A stretch of 64,000 nt of DNA from contig NZ_FLSP01000024.1 in assembly GCF_900091315.1 (NCBI RefSeq), positions 1 to 64,000 of the forward strand, given 5' to 3'. Below, one piece after another: positions 1 through 7,945 of this stretch; the stretch's first letter is position 1; each line of letters starts with the position of its first letter. Position numbers and translations under genes: made by a program. A model generated the notes under the pieces. The model saw only the letters and a program-made list of their open reading frames with translations, made no database searches and had not been told where the DNA came from. Origin of the DNA: Streptomyces sp. DI166 (GTDB lineage Bacteria; Actinomycetota; Actinomycetes; Streptomycetales; Streptomycetaceae).

Positions 1-1293
1 GGCAGCCCGCCGACGGGCGCCCGCTGGCCCTGCTGCGGATCGCGGACCTGCTCGACGTCGACTGCCAGGACCTGCTGCCCGAGCTGGCGGGACGGCTGGC
101 CCGCGCCCTGGTGGCGGTGGCGCCGGACGCGCCGTCGGCGGCCTTGGACGAGCCGCCGGTGGGGCACCCCGCCCGGTCGGCGCCGGAGACCGTCGAGGCG
201 CCCGCCCCCGGGGGCGTCGGCGGCCCTGCTGGACGCGGTGCAGGAGCATCCCGCCCTGCGGATCGCGCTGTTCGGGGCGCTGGACGCGCTGGCGGCGGCC
301 GATCCGCCCGCGGCGGCGCGGGCCCTGACCGGGTCGGGGCTGCCGGTCGGCATGCACACCCGCTTCCCGCATCTGCGGATGTGCGTCACGGTGCCGCCCG
401 CGGGCGACCGGCTCGCCCGGTTCCACGAACTCCTGCGCACCGCCGGGGTGTCCCCGCACGCCGACACCTCCGTGCTGCGCACCGCGCTGAGCCTGGTGTG
501 GGACGGGGTCCTGCCGACCGGGCAGGAGGCGAGTCTGCTGCTCAACGAACTCGGCTCGGACCTGCACCAGGCCGCGGGCACCCGGAACATCCTGATCGAG
601 GCCGCCCTCGCCGCGCCGCCCGACGACCCCGACGTCCCGGCGCTCGCCGTCGACCTGCTGCGCAGCTTCAGCACCGAACTGCGGCCCGACCAGCGCCCGG
701 CGCTGCTCCTGCTGGAGTTCGCCGGCCTGCTGGGCACCAGCGGCGAGGGCGAGAACTGGGTCGGCCATGTGCTGGCGCTGCGCGACGGCACCACCCAGCC
801 CGTGCCGGACGGTGTGCTGCGGCGTGTCAGCGACGCCCTCGCCGAGCGGCTGCTGGCCACCTCGGTACCGGAGAGCGAGCTGTACGCCCTGGCCAGGTCC
901 GGCGAGCCGCAACTGCTGGCCGCGTACGAACGCGCCGCACGCTCCTCCGCGGTCGGCGACCGGCTGCGGGTCAGTCCCACGTACGTGGCCACCTGCTACT
1001 GCGCGTGGACCGCCTGGTCCGGCGGCGATCCCGCCTGGGACGAGACCTGTGCGGCGCTGCTCACCAAGGTGCTGCGGCCGATCGTGAAGGCACTGCCCGC
1101 CGAGGACGTCGCCGCGGTGGAGGCGGCGCTCGAACGGGCCCGGCGCGGCAAGCTCGAATCGTTCCGGGCCTGGAACCGGCCGGGCGCGCTCGGGCGGCTC
1201 GCGGGGCGGCTGTCCGGGCGCGGCAGGCGCGCCGAGCAGGGCCCCGTCTATCCCGGGGACGTGGAGCCGCCGTCCCGGGGAGGCCGCCGATGA
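1..1293 (+). CDS. GTPase-associated protein 1 (GAP1)-like protein, 5'-truncated, apparent frameshift
   Basis: The 5' end lies outside the window. From base 3 to about 210 the coding-like frame is the third one (reads LALLRIADLLDVDCQDLLPE). After the run CCCCCGGGGG at 205-214 the coding-like frame is the first one, giving ASAALLDAVQEHPALRIALF and then about 350 clean residues to the stop at 1293. Removing one base from that run joins the two parts, so this is either a real frameshift or a sequencing error. The helical, Leu/Ala-rich C-terminal part and its ATGA overlap with the following GTPase gene match the actinobacterial GAP1-type protein that accompanies TRAFAC double-GTPases. Function is unproven; a regulatory or adaptor role for the GTPase is an inference from context. 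If the 5' frame is not translated, a GTG at 238 could start a 351-aa product. Confidence 0.6.
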   Translation, partial: GSPPTGARWPCCGSRTCSTSTARTCCPSWRDGWPAPWWRWRRTRRRRPWTSRRWGTPPGRRRRPSRRPPPGASAALLDAVQEHPALRIALFGALDALAAADPPAAARALTGSGLPVGMHTRFPHLRMCVTVPPAGDRLARFHELLRTAGVSPHADTSVLRTALSLVWDGVLPTGQEASLLLNELGSDLHQAAGTRNILIEAALAAPPDDPDVPALAVDLLRSFSTELRPDQRPALLLLEFAGLLGTSGEGENWVGHVLALRDGTTQPVPDGVLRRVSDALAERLLATSVPESELYALARSGEPQLLAAYERAARSSAVGDRLRVSPTYVATCYCAWTAWSGGDPAWDETCAALLTKVLRPIVKALPAEDVAAVEAALERARRGKLESFRAWNRPGALGRLAGRLSGRGRRAEQGPVYPGDVEPPSRGGRR

Positions 1294-2927
1294 GCGCCAT
1301 GACGGTGGTGTGGATCTACGGCGCGTGGTGCGGGCTGATCGCCGTCGGCGTCGGTCTGGGCCGGGTGACGTGGGAGTTCCTTGGGATCGGGGTGGGCGGT
1401 GTCTGGCGGGGCCTGGGGCCGTGGCAGAGCGGCCGCGCGGACCAGCGGATCCCGGTCGTCGGCGGCGGCGAGCCCGCCCCGCTCGCCTACTGGTGGCGGC
1501 AGATGTGGACCGACGGCCTCAGCGCCGCGGGCTACGGATTCCAGGTCGTGTGGAGCGCGCTGGCCGACCCGTGGCTGGAGCGGACCGGCAGGAACCTGTT
1601 CCGCGGCCGGACGCCCTCCGGGGGCCTCACCGACTCCCCGTTCAGTGCCGCGCTGCTGGTGGTGTTCGTGGCCCCGGGCACGGTGGCGGGCGCGCTGCTG
1701 GGCGCCGCCCTGGCCGGTGTGCTGCTCGGCGCGTTCCTCACGGTGTTCGGTCTGCTGCTGGCCCTGCTCTGGCTGGGCTGTGCGGCGGCCGTACCGGTGC
1801 TGCGGGGCGTCGAGCGGGCGTGGGAACTGGCCCGCGGGATACGCGTGAAGTGCCCCTACCCGCGCTGCTACCGGCCCGTGCCGCTGGCCGTGCACCGCTG
1901 CCCCGGGTGCGAGGCGGGACACGCCTCGCTGCGCCCCGGCCGCTACGGCCTGGTGTGGCACCGGTGCACCTGCGGGCGGCGGCTGCCGACGACCCGGGCC
2001 GCGCGGCGCGGGTCGCTGACCGCCCTGTGCCCGCACTGCGACCGGCGGCTGCCGCCGGCCGTCGGCTCCACCCGGGTGGTGCACGCGCCGCTGATCGGCG
2101 GCACCTCCTCCGGCAAGACGATGCTGATGGCGGCCATGGTCGAGGGCCTGCACGCGTTCGCGCGGCGCGGTGAACTCACCGTCGAGTACGCCTCCGCCGA
2201 CGACCGGGCCGCCGCGGTCGACCTCAACCAGGAGCTCAAGCAGACCGGTTGGGCGCGGGCCACCACCGGCGGGCAGCCGCGCGCCCTGATGCTGACGGTC
2301 GCCCGGGGCCGCCGGCGGCGGCTGCTGTACCTCTACGACCCGATGGGCGAGTCGGTCAGCGAGGCGGACCGGGTGCGCGCCCAGCCCTATCTCCAGCACA
2401 CCGACGGAGTCGTGCTCGTCGCGGACGTACTGGCCGACGCGGGGGTACGCGGAAGGCTCGGCGAGGACGACATCTCCCGCGCCACGGCGGCCCGTCCCTC
2501 GTCCCAGGGGCCGTGGGACACCTACCAGCGGCTGACCGGTGAGCTGCAGGCGCTGACCGGGCGGCGGGAGCGGCTGTGCGTGGCCACCGTCGTCACCAAG
2601 CGGGACATCCTGGACCAGCTGACGACGCTGCCGGTGCCCGGACCCCGGGTGGACGACTGGCTGACCGAGATCGGTCTGGACCGGCTGGTGCGGGCGCTCG
2701 GCGGCGACTTCCGTGCGGCCCGCTACTGGGCGGTGAGCGCCCGCGCCGCGACCGGCACCGGGCCGCTGGAGAGCGAGCAGCGCCGGGCGGCCGAGCCGGT
2801 GCTGTGGCTGCTGGCCGTGTCGGGCCTGCGCACCGCCGCGCTGGCCGGACCGGGCGGGCGGCCGGGTGTGAAGGAGCGCAGGCTGCGGCTGCGCGGCCCC
2901 CGTGACCGTGAGAGGACCCCGGCATGA
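1290..2927 (+). CDS. Membrane-anchored zinc-ribbon GTPase (TRAFAC/double-GTPase type)
   Basis: 545 aa; the ATG overlaps the upstream stop (ATGA). An N-terminal hydrophobic stretch (about 4-22) is followed by a long hydrophobic region at 119-172 (probably two transmembrane helices). Next come paired Cys knuckles of one or two zinc ribbons between residues 188 and 250. Then there is a P-loop GTPase domain: Walker A GGTSSGKT at 270-277, a G3-like DPMG at 350-353 and a TKRD guanine-specificity motif at 436-439. The architecture fits the TRAFAC-clade GTPases found next to GAP1, vWA, PP2C and kinase genes in actinobacteria. Predicted to sit on the cytoplasmic face of the membrane as a switch component. 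GTP rather than ATP is inferred from TKRD. No substrate or output is known from sequence. Confidence 0.8.
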   Translation: MSAMTVVWIYGAWCGLIAVGVGLGRVTWEFLGIGVGGVWRGLGPWQSGRADQRIPVVGGGEPAPLAYWWRQMWTDGLSAAGYGFQVVWSALADPWLERTGRNLFRGRTPSGGLTDSPFSAALLVVFVAPGTVAGALLGAALAGVLLGAFLTVFGLLLALLWLGCAAAVPVLRGVERAWELARGIRVKCPYPRCYRPVPLAVHRCPGCEAGHASLRPGRYGLVWHRCTCGRRLPTTRAARRGSLTALCPHCDRRLPPAVGSTRVVHAPLIGGTSSGKTMLMAAMVEGLHAFARRGELTVEYASADDRAAAVDLNQELKQTGWARATTGGQPRALMLTVARGRRRRLLYLYDPMGESVSEADRVRAQPYLQHTDGVVLVADVLADAGVRGRLGEDDISRATAARPSSQGPWDTYQRLTGELQALTGRRERLCVATVVTKRDILDQLTTLPVPGPRVDDWLTEIGLDRLVRALGGDFRAARYWAVSARAATGTGPLESEQRRAAEPVLWLLAVSGLRTAALAGPGGRPGVKERRLRLRGPRDRERTPA

Positions 2928-3043
2928 CACAGGTGACCGCGTCCATCGGCCGCTGGCGGCGCGCGATGGCAGGCGTGTTCGTGGCCGCCATGGTGCTGAC
3001 GGTGCTCGGCGGGGCCGGGCTGGCGTACTGGCTGCTGGCCTGA
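2924..3043 (+). CDS. 39-aa single-pass membrane miniprotein
   Basis: A short reading frame whose ATG overlaps the GTPase stop codon (ATGA), as expected for coupled translation inside this operon. It starts MTQVTASIGRWRRAM and continues with one hydrophobic helix (about residues 15-38) ending YWLLA. The basic WRR before the helix predicts the N-terminus inside. It is too short for homology-based recognition. The exact overlap, plausible codon use and position between two operon genes support it being real; it may be an accessory subunit of the membrane GTPase (inference). Its stop codon lies inside the first unit of a 26-bp tandem repeat. Confidence 0.5.
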   Translation: MTQVTASIGRWRRAMAGVFVAAMVLTVLGGAGLAYWLLA

Positions 3044-3110
3044 CGGCGAGGAACCGGCTGCCGGCCTGACCGCGAGGAACCGGCCCCCGGCCTGACGGCG
3101 AGGATTCAAG
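3037..3110 (+). repeat. Three tandem 26-bp repeat units
   Basis: Units begin at 3037, 3063 and 3089 with GGCCTGACGGCGAGGA or a one-base variant of it; the third is partial and runs into the vWA ribosome binding site. The repeat begins at the stop codon of the miniprotein and looks like a recent local slippage duplication of a stop/leader segment. Confidence 0.7.
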
Positions 3111-3124
3111 GAGAGGAAAACGGC

Positions 3125-3814
3125 GTGAGCGACATTCCCGGCGGGGCCATGGCCAACCGTCCGGTCCACTTCATCTGGCTGCTCGACTGCTCGTACTCGA
3201 TGCAGGGCGAGAAGATCGGCCAGCTCAACTACGCGATCAGAGAAGCCATCCCGGAGATGCGGTCGGTGGCGCACGACAACCCGGCCGCCCAACTGCTGCT
3301 GCGCACCGTCACGTTCTCCACGACGGCGCAGTGGCTGCACCAGGCCCCGGTGCCGGTCGACAACTTCACCTGGCAGGACGTGCAGGTGGACGGTATGACC
3401 AACCTGGGCGAGGCACTGACCCTGGTGTCCCGGGAGCTGCAGAGCCCGCCGATGCCGCAGCGGGCGCTGAAGCCCGTACTGGCGCTGGTGTCGGACGGGG
3501 TGCCCACGGACGACTGGAAGGCCGGTCTGAAGGCGATCGACGCCACCCCGTGGGGCCGCAAGGCGGTGCGGGTGGCCATCGCGATCGGCGCCGACGCCGA
3601 CCGCGGGGTGCTCCAGGAGTTCCTCGGCAATCCCGAACTGCAGCCGCTGGACGCCAACAGCCCCAAGCAGCTCGCGGCGGCGATCCGCTGGGCCTCCACG
3701 GCGGCCGTGAAGGCGGCCTCGCAGCCGGTGGCGGGCACCGGGGCGGACCCGCTGGCGAAACAGCCGTACGCGCCGCCGGTGCTGGACGACGATGACGATG
3801 ACGACGTGTGGTGA
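3125..3814 (+). CDS. vWA domain protein (TerY-like)
   Basis: 229 aa with a GTG start preceded by AAGGAGAGG. A single von Willebrand factor A domain fills most of the protein. The MIDAS metal site is visible: DCSYS at residues 21-25, a Thr in the DGMTNLGEAL stretch, and SDGVPTDD later. The C-terminus is strongly acidic (seven consecutive Asp before VW). Its setting, directly ahead of a PP2C phosphatase and a Ser/Thr kinase, is that of TerY in the TerY-P triad, where the vWA protein is thought to scaffold or be the substrate of a reversible phosphorylation switch. Soluble, cytoplasmic; no signal peptide. Confidence 0.85.
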   Translation: MSDIPGGAMANRPVHFIWLLDCSYSMQGEKIGQLNYAIREAIPEMRSVAHDNPAAQLLLRTVTFSTTAQWLHQAPVPVDNFTWQDVQVDGMTNLGEALTLVSRELQSPPMPQRALKPVLALVSDGVPTDDWKAGLKAIDATPWGRKAVRVAIAIGADADRGVLQEFLGNPELQPLDANSPKQLAAAIRWASTAAVKAASQPVAGTGADPLAKQPYAPPVLDDDDDDDVW

Positions 3815-4692
3815 CGCTCGGGGTGCGGCGCTGGGACACGATGGGCGAGAGCGTCCAGGGCGTCGGCAAGCGGTGCAACCAGGACTGGTGGGCCTGCGAG
3901 GGCACCGGTGCCGGGGACGAGCCGCTGGTGCTGGCGGTGGCCGACGGGCACGGCTCGGCGGTGCACGCCCGCAGCGAGCTGGGGGCGCGGTTCGCCGTGG
4001 ACCGGTTCGTGGGACTCGCCGCCGCCTTCGGGCGGGCCGCCCGCGACTGCCACGAGCGCGGGAGTCTGGCCCGGCTGATGGCGTACGCCCGCGACGACTT
4101 CCCGCGCGCCCTGGTCCAGGAGTGGCGGTCGGCGGCGCTCGGCCACTGGGACCGGCACCGTCCGGTCGCCGATGTCGGCACGCCCGAGCCGGAGGCCGCC
4201 GAGAAGCTGGTGCTGTACGGCACCACGCTGGTCGGGGCCGTGGTCACGCCGTGGCTGTTCGTGGCGTGGCAGATCGGCGACGGCGATCTCGCGGTGATCG
4301 GGCACGACGGTGAGCTGCTGCGTCCGCTGGCCCCGGCCGAGGAGGACCTGGGCGACGAGACGGAGTCGCTGTGCGGCGCCCAGGCGTGGCGGGCGGTGCG
4401 CACGCACTGGGCGCCGCTGTTCGACGAGGCGCGCGGGCCGCGGCTGGTGGTGCTGTCGACGGACGGCCTGTCGAAGAGCTTCGCCTCGGCCGAGGGCTAC
4501 CGGGACTTCGTCGTGGGTCTGGACGACCGGCTGGCGGCGGAGGGCGCGGACGGGGTGCGGGCGGCGCTGCCCGAGTGGCTGCGGCAGGCGTCGCGGTACT
4601 CCGGGGACGACACCACGCTGGTCGCCGCGCTGCGGCCGGGACACCTGGCGCTGGAAGCGGATCACAAGAGCGAACAGAAGACGGAGAGTTGA
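3808..4692 (+). CDS. PP2C-family Ser/Thr protein phosphatase
   Basis: About 294 aa. Two GTG codons at 3808 and 3811 overlap the vWA stop; the second makes a GTGA junction and is equally likely. PP2C motifs are in order: NQD near residue 24, VADGHGS near 45-51 (metal-binding Asp and Gly), IGDGDLAVI in the middle, STDGLSKSF and GDDTTL near the C-terminus. All metal-binding acidic residues appear present, so it should be an active Mn/Mg-dependent phosphatase. Embedded between vWA and kinase genes, it most likely reverses phosphorylation by the neighbouring kinase. Stop at 4692, three bases before the kinase ATG. Confidence 0.85.
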   Translation: MVTLGVRRWDTMGESVQGVGKRCNQDWWACEGTGAGDEPLVLAVADGHGSAVHARSELGARFAVDRFVGLAAAFGRAARDCHERGSLARLMAYARDDFPRALVQEWRSAALGHWDRHRPVADVGTPEPEAAEKLVLYGTTLVGAVVTPWLFVAWQIGDGDLAVIGHDGELLRPLAPAEEDLGDETESLCGAQAWRAVRTHWAPLFDEARGPRLVVLSTDGLSKSFASAEGYRDFVVGLDDRLAAEGADGVRAALPEWLRQASRYSGDDTTLVAALRPGHLALEADHKSEQKTES

Positions 4693-4695
4693 GCG

Positions 4696-6033
4696 ATGAG
4701 CGGCATGCTCGACAGCGGGACCCGGCTGGCCGTGGACAACGGCGACGAGGTCGAGATCATCGGCATGCTGGGCGCCGGTGGGCAGGGCGAGGTGTACCGG
4801 GTGCGCACGGCGGCCGGGGAGAAGGCCCTGAAGTGGTACTACCCGACGTGTGCGACGCCGGAGCAGGAGGCGATCGTCCAGGAGCTGGTGGAGCGGGACT
4901 TCGACGACGACCGGTTCCTGTGGCCGGAGTCCTTCGTGCCCGCGCACCGGGGCTCGTTCGGCTATCTGATGGCATTGCGCCCGGACCGCTTCAAGGGCCT
5001 GCCTGACCTGTTCCGCCGCCAACTGCGCACCACACCACGGGCGTTGCTGACCGCGTGCCTGTACACGGTGGAGGCGTACCAGGCGCTGCACTCGCGGGGC
5101 ATCGCCTACCGGGACATCTCCTGGGGCAATGTCTTCTTCGACCCGGCCACCGGTGACGTGCTGATCTGCGACAACGACAACGCGGTGGTGGAGGGCGACG
5201 CGAGCGGCATCTCGGGGACGATGAAGTTCATGGCCCCGGAGCTGGTGCGCGGCGAGCCGGACGCCAGGCCGGGCACCCAGTCCGACCTGCACTCGCTCGC
5301 GGTCCTGCTGTTCATGCTGTTGATGAACCATCACCCGCTGGAGGGCAGGCGGGAGTTGGGCATCCACTGCTTCGACGAGGCGGCGGAGAAGCGGCTGTAC
5401 GGCAAGGAACCGCTGTTCGTGTTCGATCCGGCGGACACCTCCAACGCGCCCGACCCGATGGAGCACGCGACGGTGCTGGCGACGTGGAACGCGGCGGTGG
5501 CAAAGCTCCAGGACCTGTTCGTACGCAGCTTCACCACCGGACTGCGCGACCCCGCGTCCCGGGTGCGTGAGACGGAGTGGCGCAACGCGCTGCGGGCGGT
5601 GCTGGACGCGGTGGTGGAGTGCGCCTCCTGCGGGCGCGAGAACATGACCGAGCCGGGCGAGAACCCACCGCCGAAGGCCTGTTGGGGGTGCGGTGCCCAA
5701 CTGGTGCTGCCGCCGCGGCTGACGGTGACGACCCCGCCGCCGCGCGCCCAGCACGACATCCGGCTGCGGCGCGCGGCCCGGGTGCAGGCGCACCATCTGC
5801 TGCCGGAACCGGCCCGGCACGACTGCTCGGACGGCAGCCTGGTGGCGGAGCTGGTGGAACACCCCGCCAAGCCGGGCCGGTTCGGTATCGCCAACCGGTC
5901 GAAGGAGACCTGGACGGGCACCCGCTCGGACGGCTCCTCCCAGCAGATCGCCCCCGGTCAGACCGTGCCGCTGCGCTCGGGCCTGGAACTGGACCTCGGG
6001 GGCGGGGTGCGGGCGGTGGTGCGCGCCAAGTAG
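4696..6033 (+). CDS. Protein kinase with zinc ribbon and C-terminal beta domain (TerY-P triad kinase)
   Basis: 445 aa. The N-terminal kinase domain has a glycine loop (GAGGQGEVY, 26-34), ALK with the nucleotide-binding Lys at 46, a catalytic YRD at 138-140 (usual HRD) with Asn145, and DND at 159-161 where DFG is expected. APE is present at 180-182. A CxxC/CxxC zinc ribbon lies at 309-332. The final roughly 70 residues form a small beta-rich, FHA-like region containing IANRSKETWTG. Eukaryotic-like kinase with a divergent metal loop; the first Asp is retained, so activity is plausible. It ends the six-gene operon. Predicted to act with the PP2C and vWA partners. Confidence 0.85.
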   Translation: MSGMLDSGTRLAVDNGDEVEIIGMLGAGGQGEVYRVRTAAGEKALKWYYPTCATPEQEAIVQELVERDFDDDRFLWPESFVPAHRGSFGYLMALRPDRFKGLPDLFRRQLRTTPRALLTACLYTVEAYQALHSRGIAYRDISWGNVFFDPATGDVLICDNDNAVVEGDASGISGTMKFMAPELVRGEPDARPGTQSDLHSLAVLLFMLLMNHHPLEGRRELGIHCFDEAAEKRLYGKEPLFVFDPADTSNAPDPMEHATVLATWNAAVAKLQDLFVRSFTTGLRDPASRVRETEWRNALRAVLDAVVECASCGRENMTEPGENPPPKACWGCGAQLVLPPRLTVTTPPPRAQHDIRLRRAARVQAHHLLPEPARHDCSDGSLVAELVEHPAKPGRFGIANRSKETWTGTRSDGSSQQIAPGQTVPLRSGLELDLGGGVRAVVRAK

Positions 6034-6047
6034 CCGCCGGGGCGGCT
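6032..6047. terminator. Short hairpin between convergent genes
   Basis: AGCCGCC GG GGCGGCT, a perfect 7-bp stem that begins in the kinase stop codon and ends at the stop of the convergent 106-aa gene; no T run on either side. Confidence 0.4.
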
Positions 6048-6367
6048 TACAGGCCCAGCAGGCGTCCGATGTCCTGGGCCAGTGCGAGGCCGCCGCTGCC
6101 GGCCGCCACCCCGATGCCGATGGTCTCCAGCGCCGACCGGATCCGTCCCCGGTCGGCGCTGCGGCCGTCCTGCCCGGCACCGGCCAGCTCGCCCTGGATG
6201 ACCTGGGCGTGCGGGACGAGCGCGGGGTTCTCCACCCGCAGCCGCTCCACGAGCTGGTCGGCGAGGCGCAGCAGGGTCGCGGCGTCGGTACCGTTGTTGA
6301 TCTCGATACGGCCGTGGTCGCCGAAGTTGGCCGGGCCGTTGACGTTGTTGATGTGATAGTTGCTCAT
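6047..6367 (-). CDS. 106-aa protein with N-terminal Asn/Gly-rich amyloid-like motif
   Basis: The ATG is at 6367. Residues 3-16 read NYHINNVNGPANFG, followed by DHGRIEINNG, a predicted strand-turn-strand segment. A short amphipathic helical part (about 30-60) follows. The C-terminal 30 residues are Gly/Ala/Leu-rich (GIGVAAGSGGLALAQDIG), resembling a glycine-zipper helix able to pack against or enter a membrane. The same 14-residue motif (11 of 14 identical) recurs at the C-terminus of the upstream neighbour. I do not recognise a named family. Inference: a small effector or adaptor that assembles with the neighbour through the shared motif. Confidence 0.7.
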   Translation of the reverse strand: MSNYHINNVNGPANFGDHGRIEINNGTDAATLLRLADQLVERLRVENPALVPHAQVIQGELAGAGQDGRSADRGRIRSALETIGIGVAAGSGGLALAQDIGRLLGL

Positions 6368-6394
6368 GCGCCCGCTTCTGTGTCCGTCGCCGGG

Positions 6395-7903
6395 TCAGGG
6401 CGTGGCCGGGGGCGAAGGAGTGCCGCCACCGCCCTGGCCGCCCTGGGGCCCGCCGCCCTGAGGGTTGTTGTTCTGGTTGATCGTGCCGCCGGCGCCGAAG
6501 ATGCTGGGCCCGTTGACATTGTTGACGTGGTAGTTCTGCGTGATGATCTTCTGCGCGCTGTCGAAGGAACTGGTGTCGACGTTGTGGTCCTTCAGGAAGC
6601 GCTCGGTCGCGGTCAGCACGCCCTGCTGGAGGCGGACGAGGAAGTCCAGCGCGTCCATGCGCTCCGCGTAGGTCGCCTGGCCCCAGTCGCCGTGCCGTTC
6701 GCGCAGGCTGGTGACGGCGCCCTGGTCGACGACGACGTGCTGGTTCTTGATCTTGCGGCGCAGTTTGCGCAGTGTCCGCTCGTTGTCGTGCCGCCAGCGC
6801 GAGCGTTCCGACATACGGCCGGAGGCGCCCCACAGTTCGGACCAGGTGCGGGTGGTGGCGTACTTGAACAGGCTCCACCAGCGGTCGCCGCGGGCCACGG
6901 GGAGGTGGTCGACGGTCTGGAAGCGTGCTTCGAGCGGGGGGACGGCGTAGACGGCCACCTCCCAGCTGAGGCTGGGCCCGGCGAGGATGGCCCGCAGGTA
7001 CATGGAGACGATGATCCGTCCGCCCTCGCCGACCCGTTCCAGGCACAGGTGCGTGCGCATACCGGCGCCGGGCTGCTGGAGTCCGGCCTGGACGAGCTGT
7101 TTGGGGACGTGCGCGGCCGGGCGCCGGGTCCGGTCGGGGACCAGCTCGGGCAGCATGTAGGCGTTGCTGCCGAGGACGTAGAGCCGGTTGCGGGTGCGCA
7201 GTCCGTCGAGGCCGGAGATGCTCTCCATCTGCCGGGCGACATAGGTGTGCAGGTCGATGGCGTCGAAGTCGGTGATGGTGAGCTTGGTGCCGCCGGGTCC
7301 CTCGGCGGGCTCGCTCACATCTATGGGGCCCCAGATGACCTCCCGTTCCTGGAGCCGCTTGCCACTGCCGACGAACGGGTTGGCGAAGGCCGTCTCGTCG
7401 GCGTACGGCAGCACGTTGGCCCGCTTCAGCTCGATCAGCCGTGCCTCGGTGCCCTGTTCGACGGGCGGTGCGAGCGTCTCCGGCTTCTCGGCGCCCCGGT
7501 ACACCTCCTGGGCCGCGTCCCGGGCCCGGCCCTCCGCGTGCCGGACGAGGATCCAGGAGGCGGCGAAAACGCCGGCGGGGCCGTAGACAGCGACCATGAC
7601 GAGGGAGCCGTCGCCGCCCAGCAGTGACCACAGGGCCAGCAGCAGGGAGGCGATGAACAGCATTCCGAGGGCGACGAGTTGGCGGTCGAGGGCCTGTCTG
7701 CGCCGGACCGCCGCACGGGCGTGGCGGGCGACGGCCACGAAGTTGATGCCGAGGGTGAGTCCGATCGCCTTGAGCCCGTCGCCGGTCAGCTCCCGGTCGA
7801 CGTCCCGGGCGAGGTCGTCGTAGAGATGGACCGTGGCGCAGAAGCGCCGTGTCACGCCGTCCTTGCGGTACTGGGGCAACCCCGGTAAGACCCTGCCCGC
7901 CAC
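6395..7903 (-). CDS. 502-aa two-TM protein with C-terminal Asn/Gly-rich motif
   Basis: Two transmembrane helices at about 77-95 and 101-120 follow a roughly 75-residue cytoplasmic segment. A long soluble region (about 125-445), rich in Arg and Trp, contains no motif I can name. The tail carries NYHVNNVNGPSIFG at 457-470 and then a Gly/Gln/Pro-rich end. The motif nearly repeats the start of the 106-aa protein 27 bp downstream on the same strand, and the two genes probably form one transcript. Topology puts the large domain and the motif in the cytoplasm. Convergent to the GTPase/kinase operon. Function unknown; a membrane sensor or receptor that recruits the small protein is an inference. Confidence 0.75.
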   Translation of the reverse strand: MAGRVLPGLPQYRKDGVTRRFCATVHLYDDLARDVDRELTGDGLKAIGLTLGINFVAVARHARAAVRRRQALDRQLVALGMLFIASLLLALWSLLGGDGSLVMVAVYGPAGVFAASWILVRHAEGRARDAAQEVYRGAEKPETLAPPVEQGTEARLIELKRANVLPYADETAFANPFVGSGKRLQEREVIWGPIDVSEPAEGPGGTKLTITDFDAIDLHTYVARQMESISGLDGLRTRNRLYVLGSNAYMLPELVPDRTRRPAAHVPKQLVQAGLQQPGAGMRTHLCLERVGEGGRIIVSMYLRAILAGPSLSWEVAVYAVPPLEARFQTVDHLPVARGDRWWSLFKYATTRTWSELWGASGRMSERSRWRHDNERTLRKLRRKIKNQHVVVDQGAVTSLRERHGDWGQATYAERMDALDFLVRLQQGVLTATERFLKDHNVDTSSFDSAQKIITQNYHVNNVNGPSIFGAGGTINQNNNPQGGGPQGGQGGGGTPSPPATP

Positions 7904-7945
7904 GCTGCCCCGCCCCCCTGCCGGTGAAGTCGCACGGCTCTCACT

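Noticed and set aside
111..2927. Continuous 938-codon frame through the GAP1-like and GTPase genes
   Set aside because: Between about 215 and 1289 this frame is Arg/Ala/Gly-rich noise; the real reading frame there is another one, and the GTPase starts at 1290.
3229..6180. Very long antisense frame opposite the vWA, PP2C and kinase genes
   Set aside because: A typical high-GC shadow: no domain, Arg/His/Pro-rich, and the sense genes have clear catalytic motifs.
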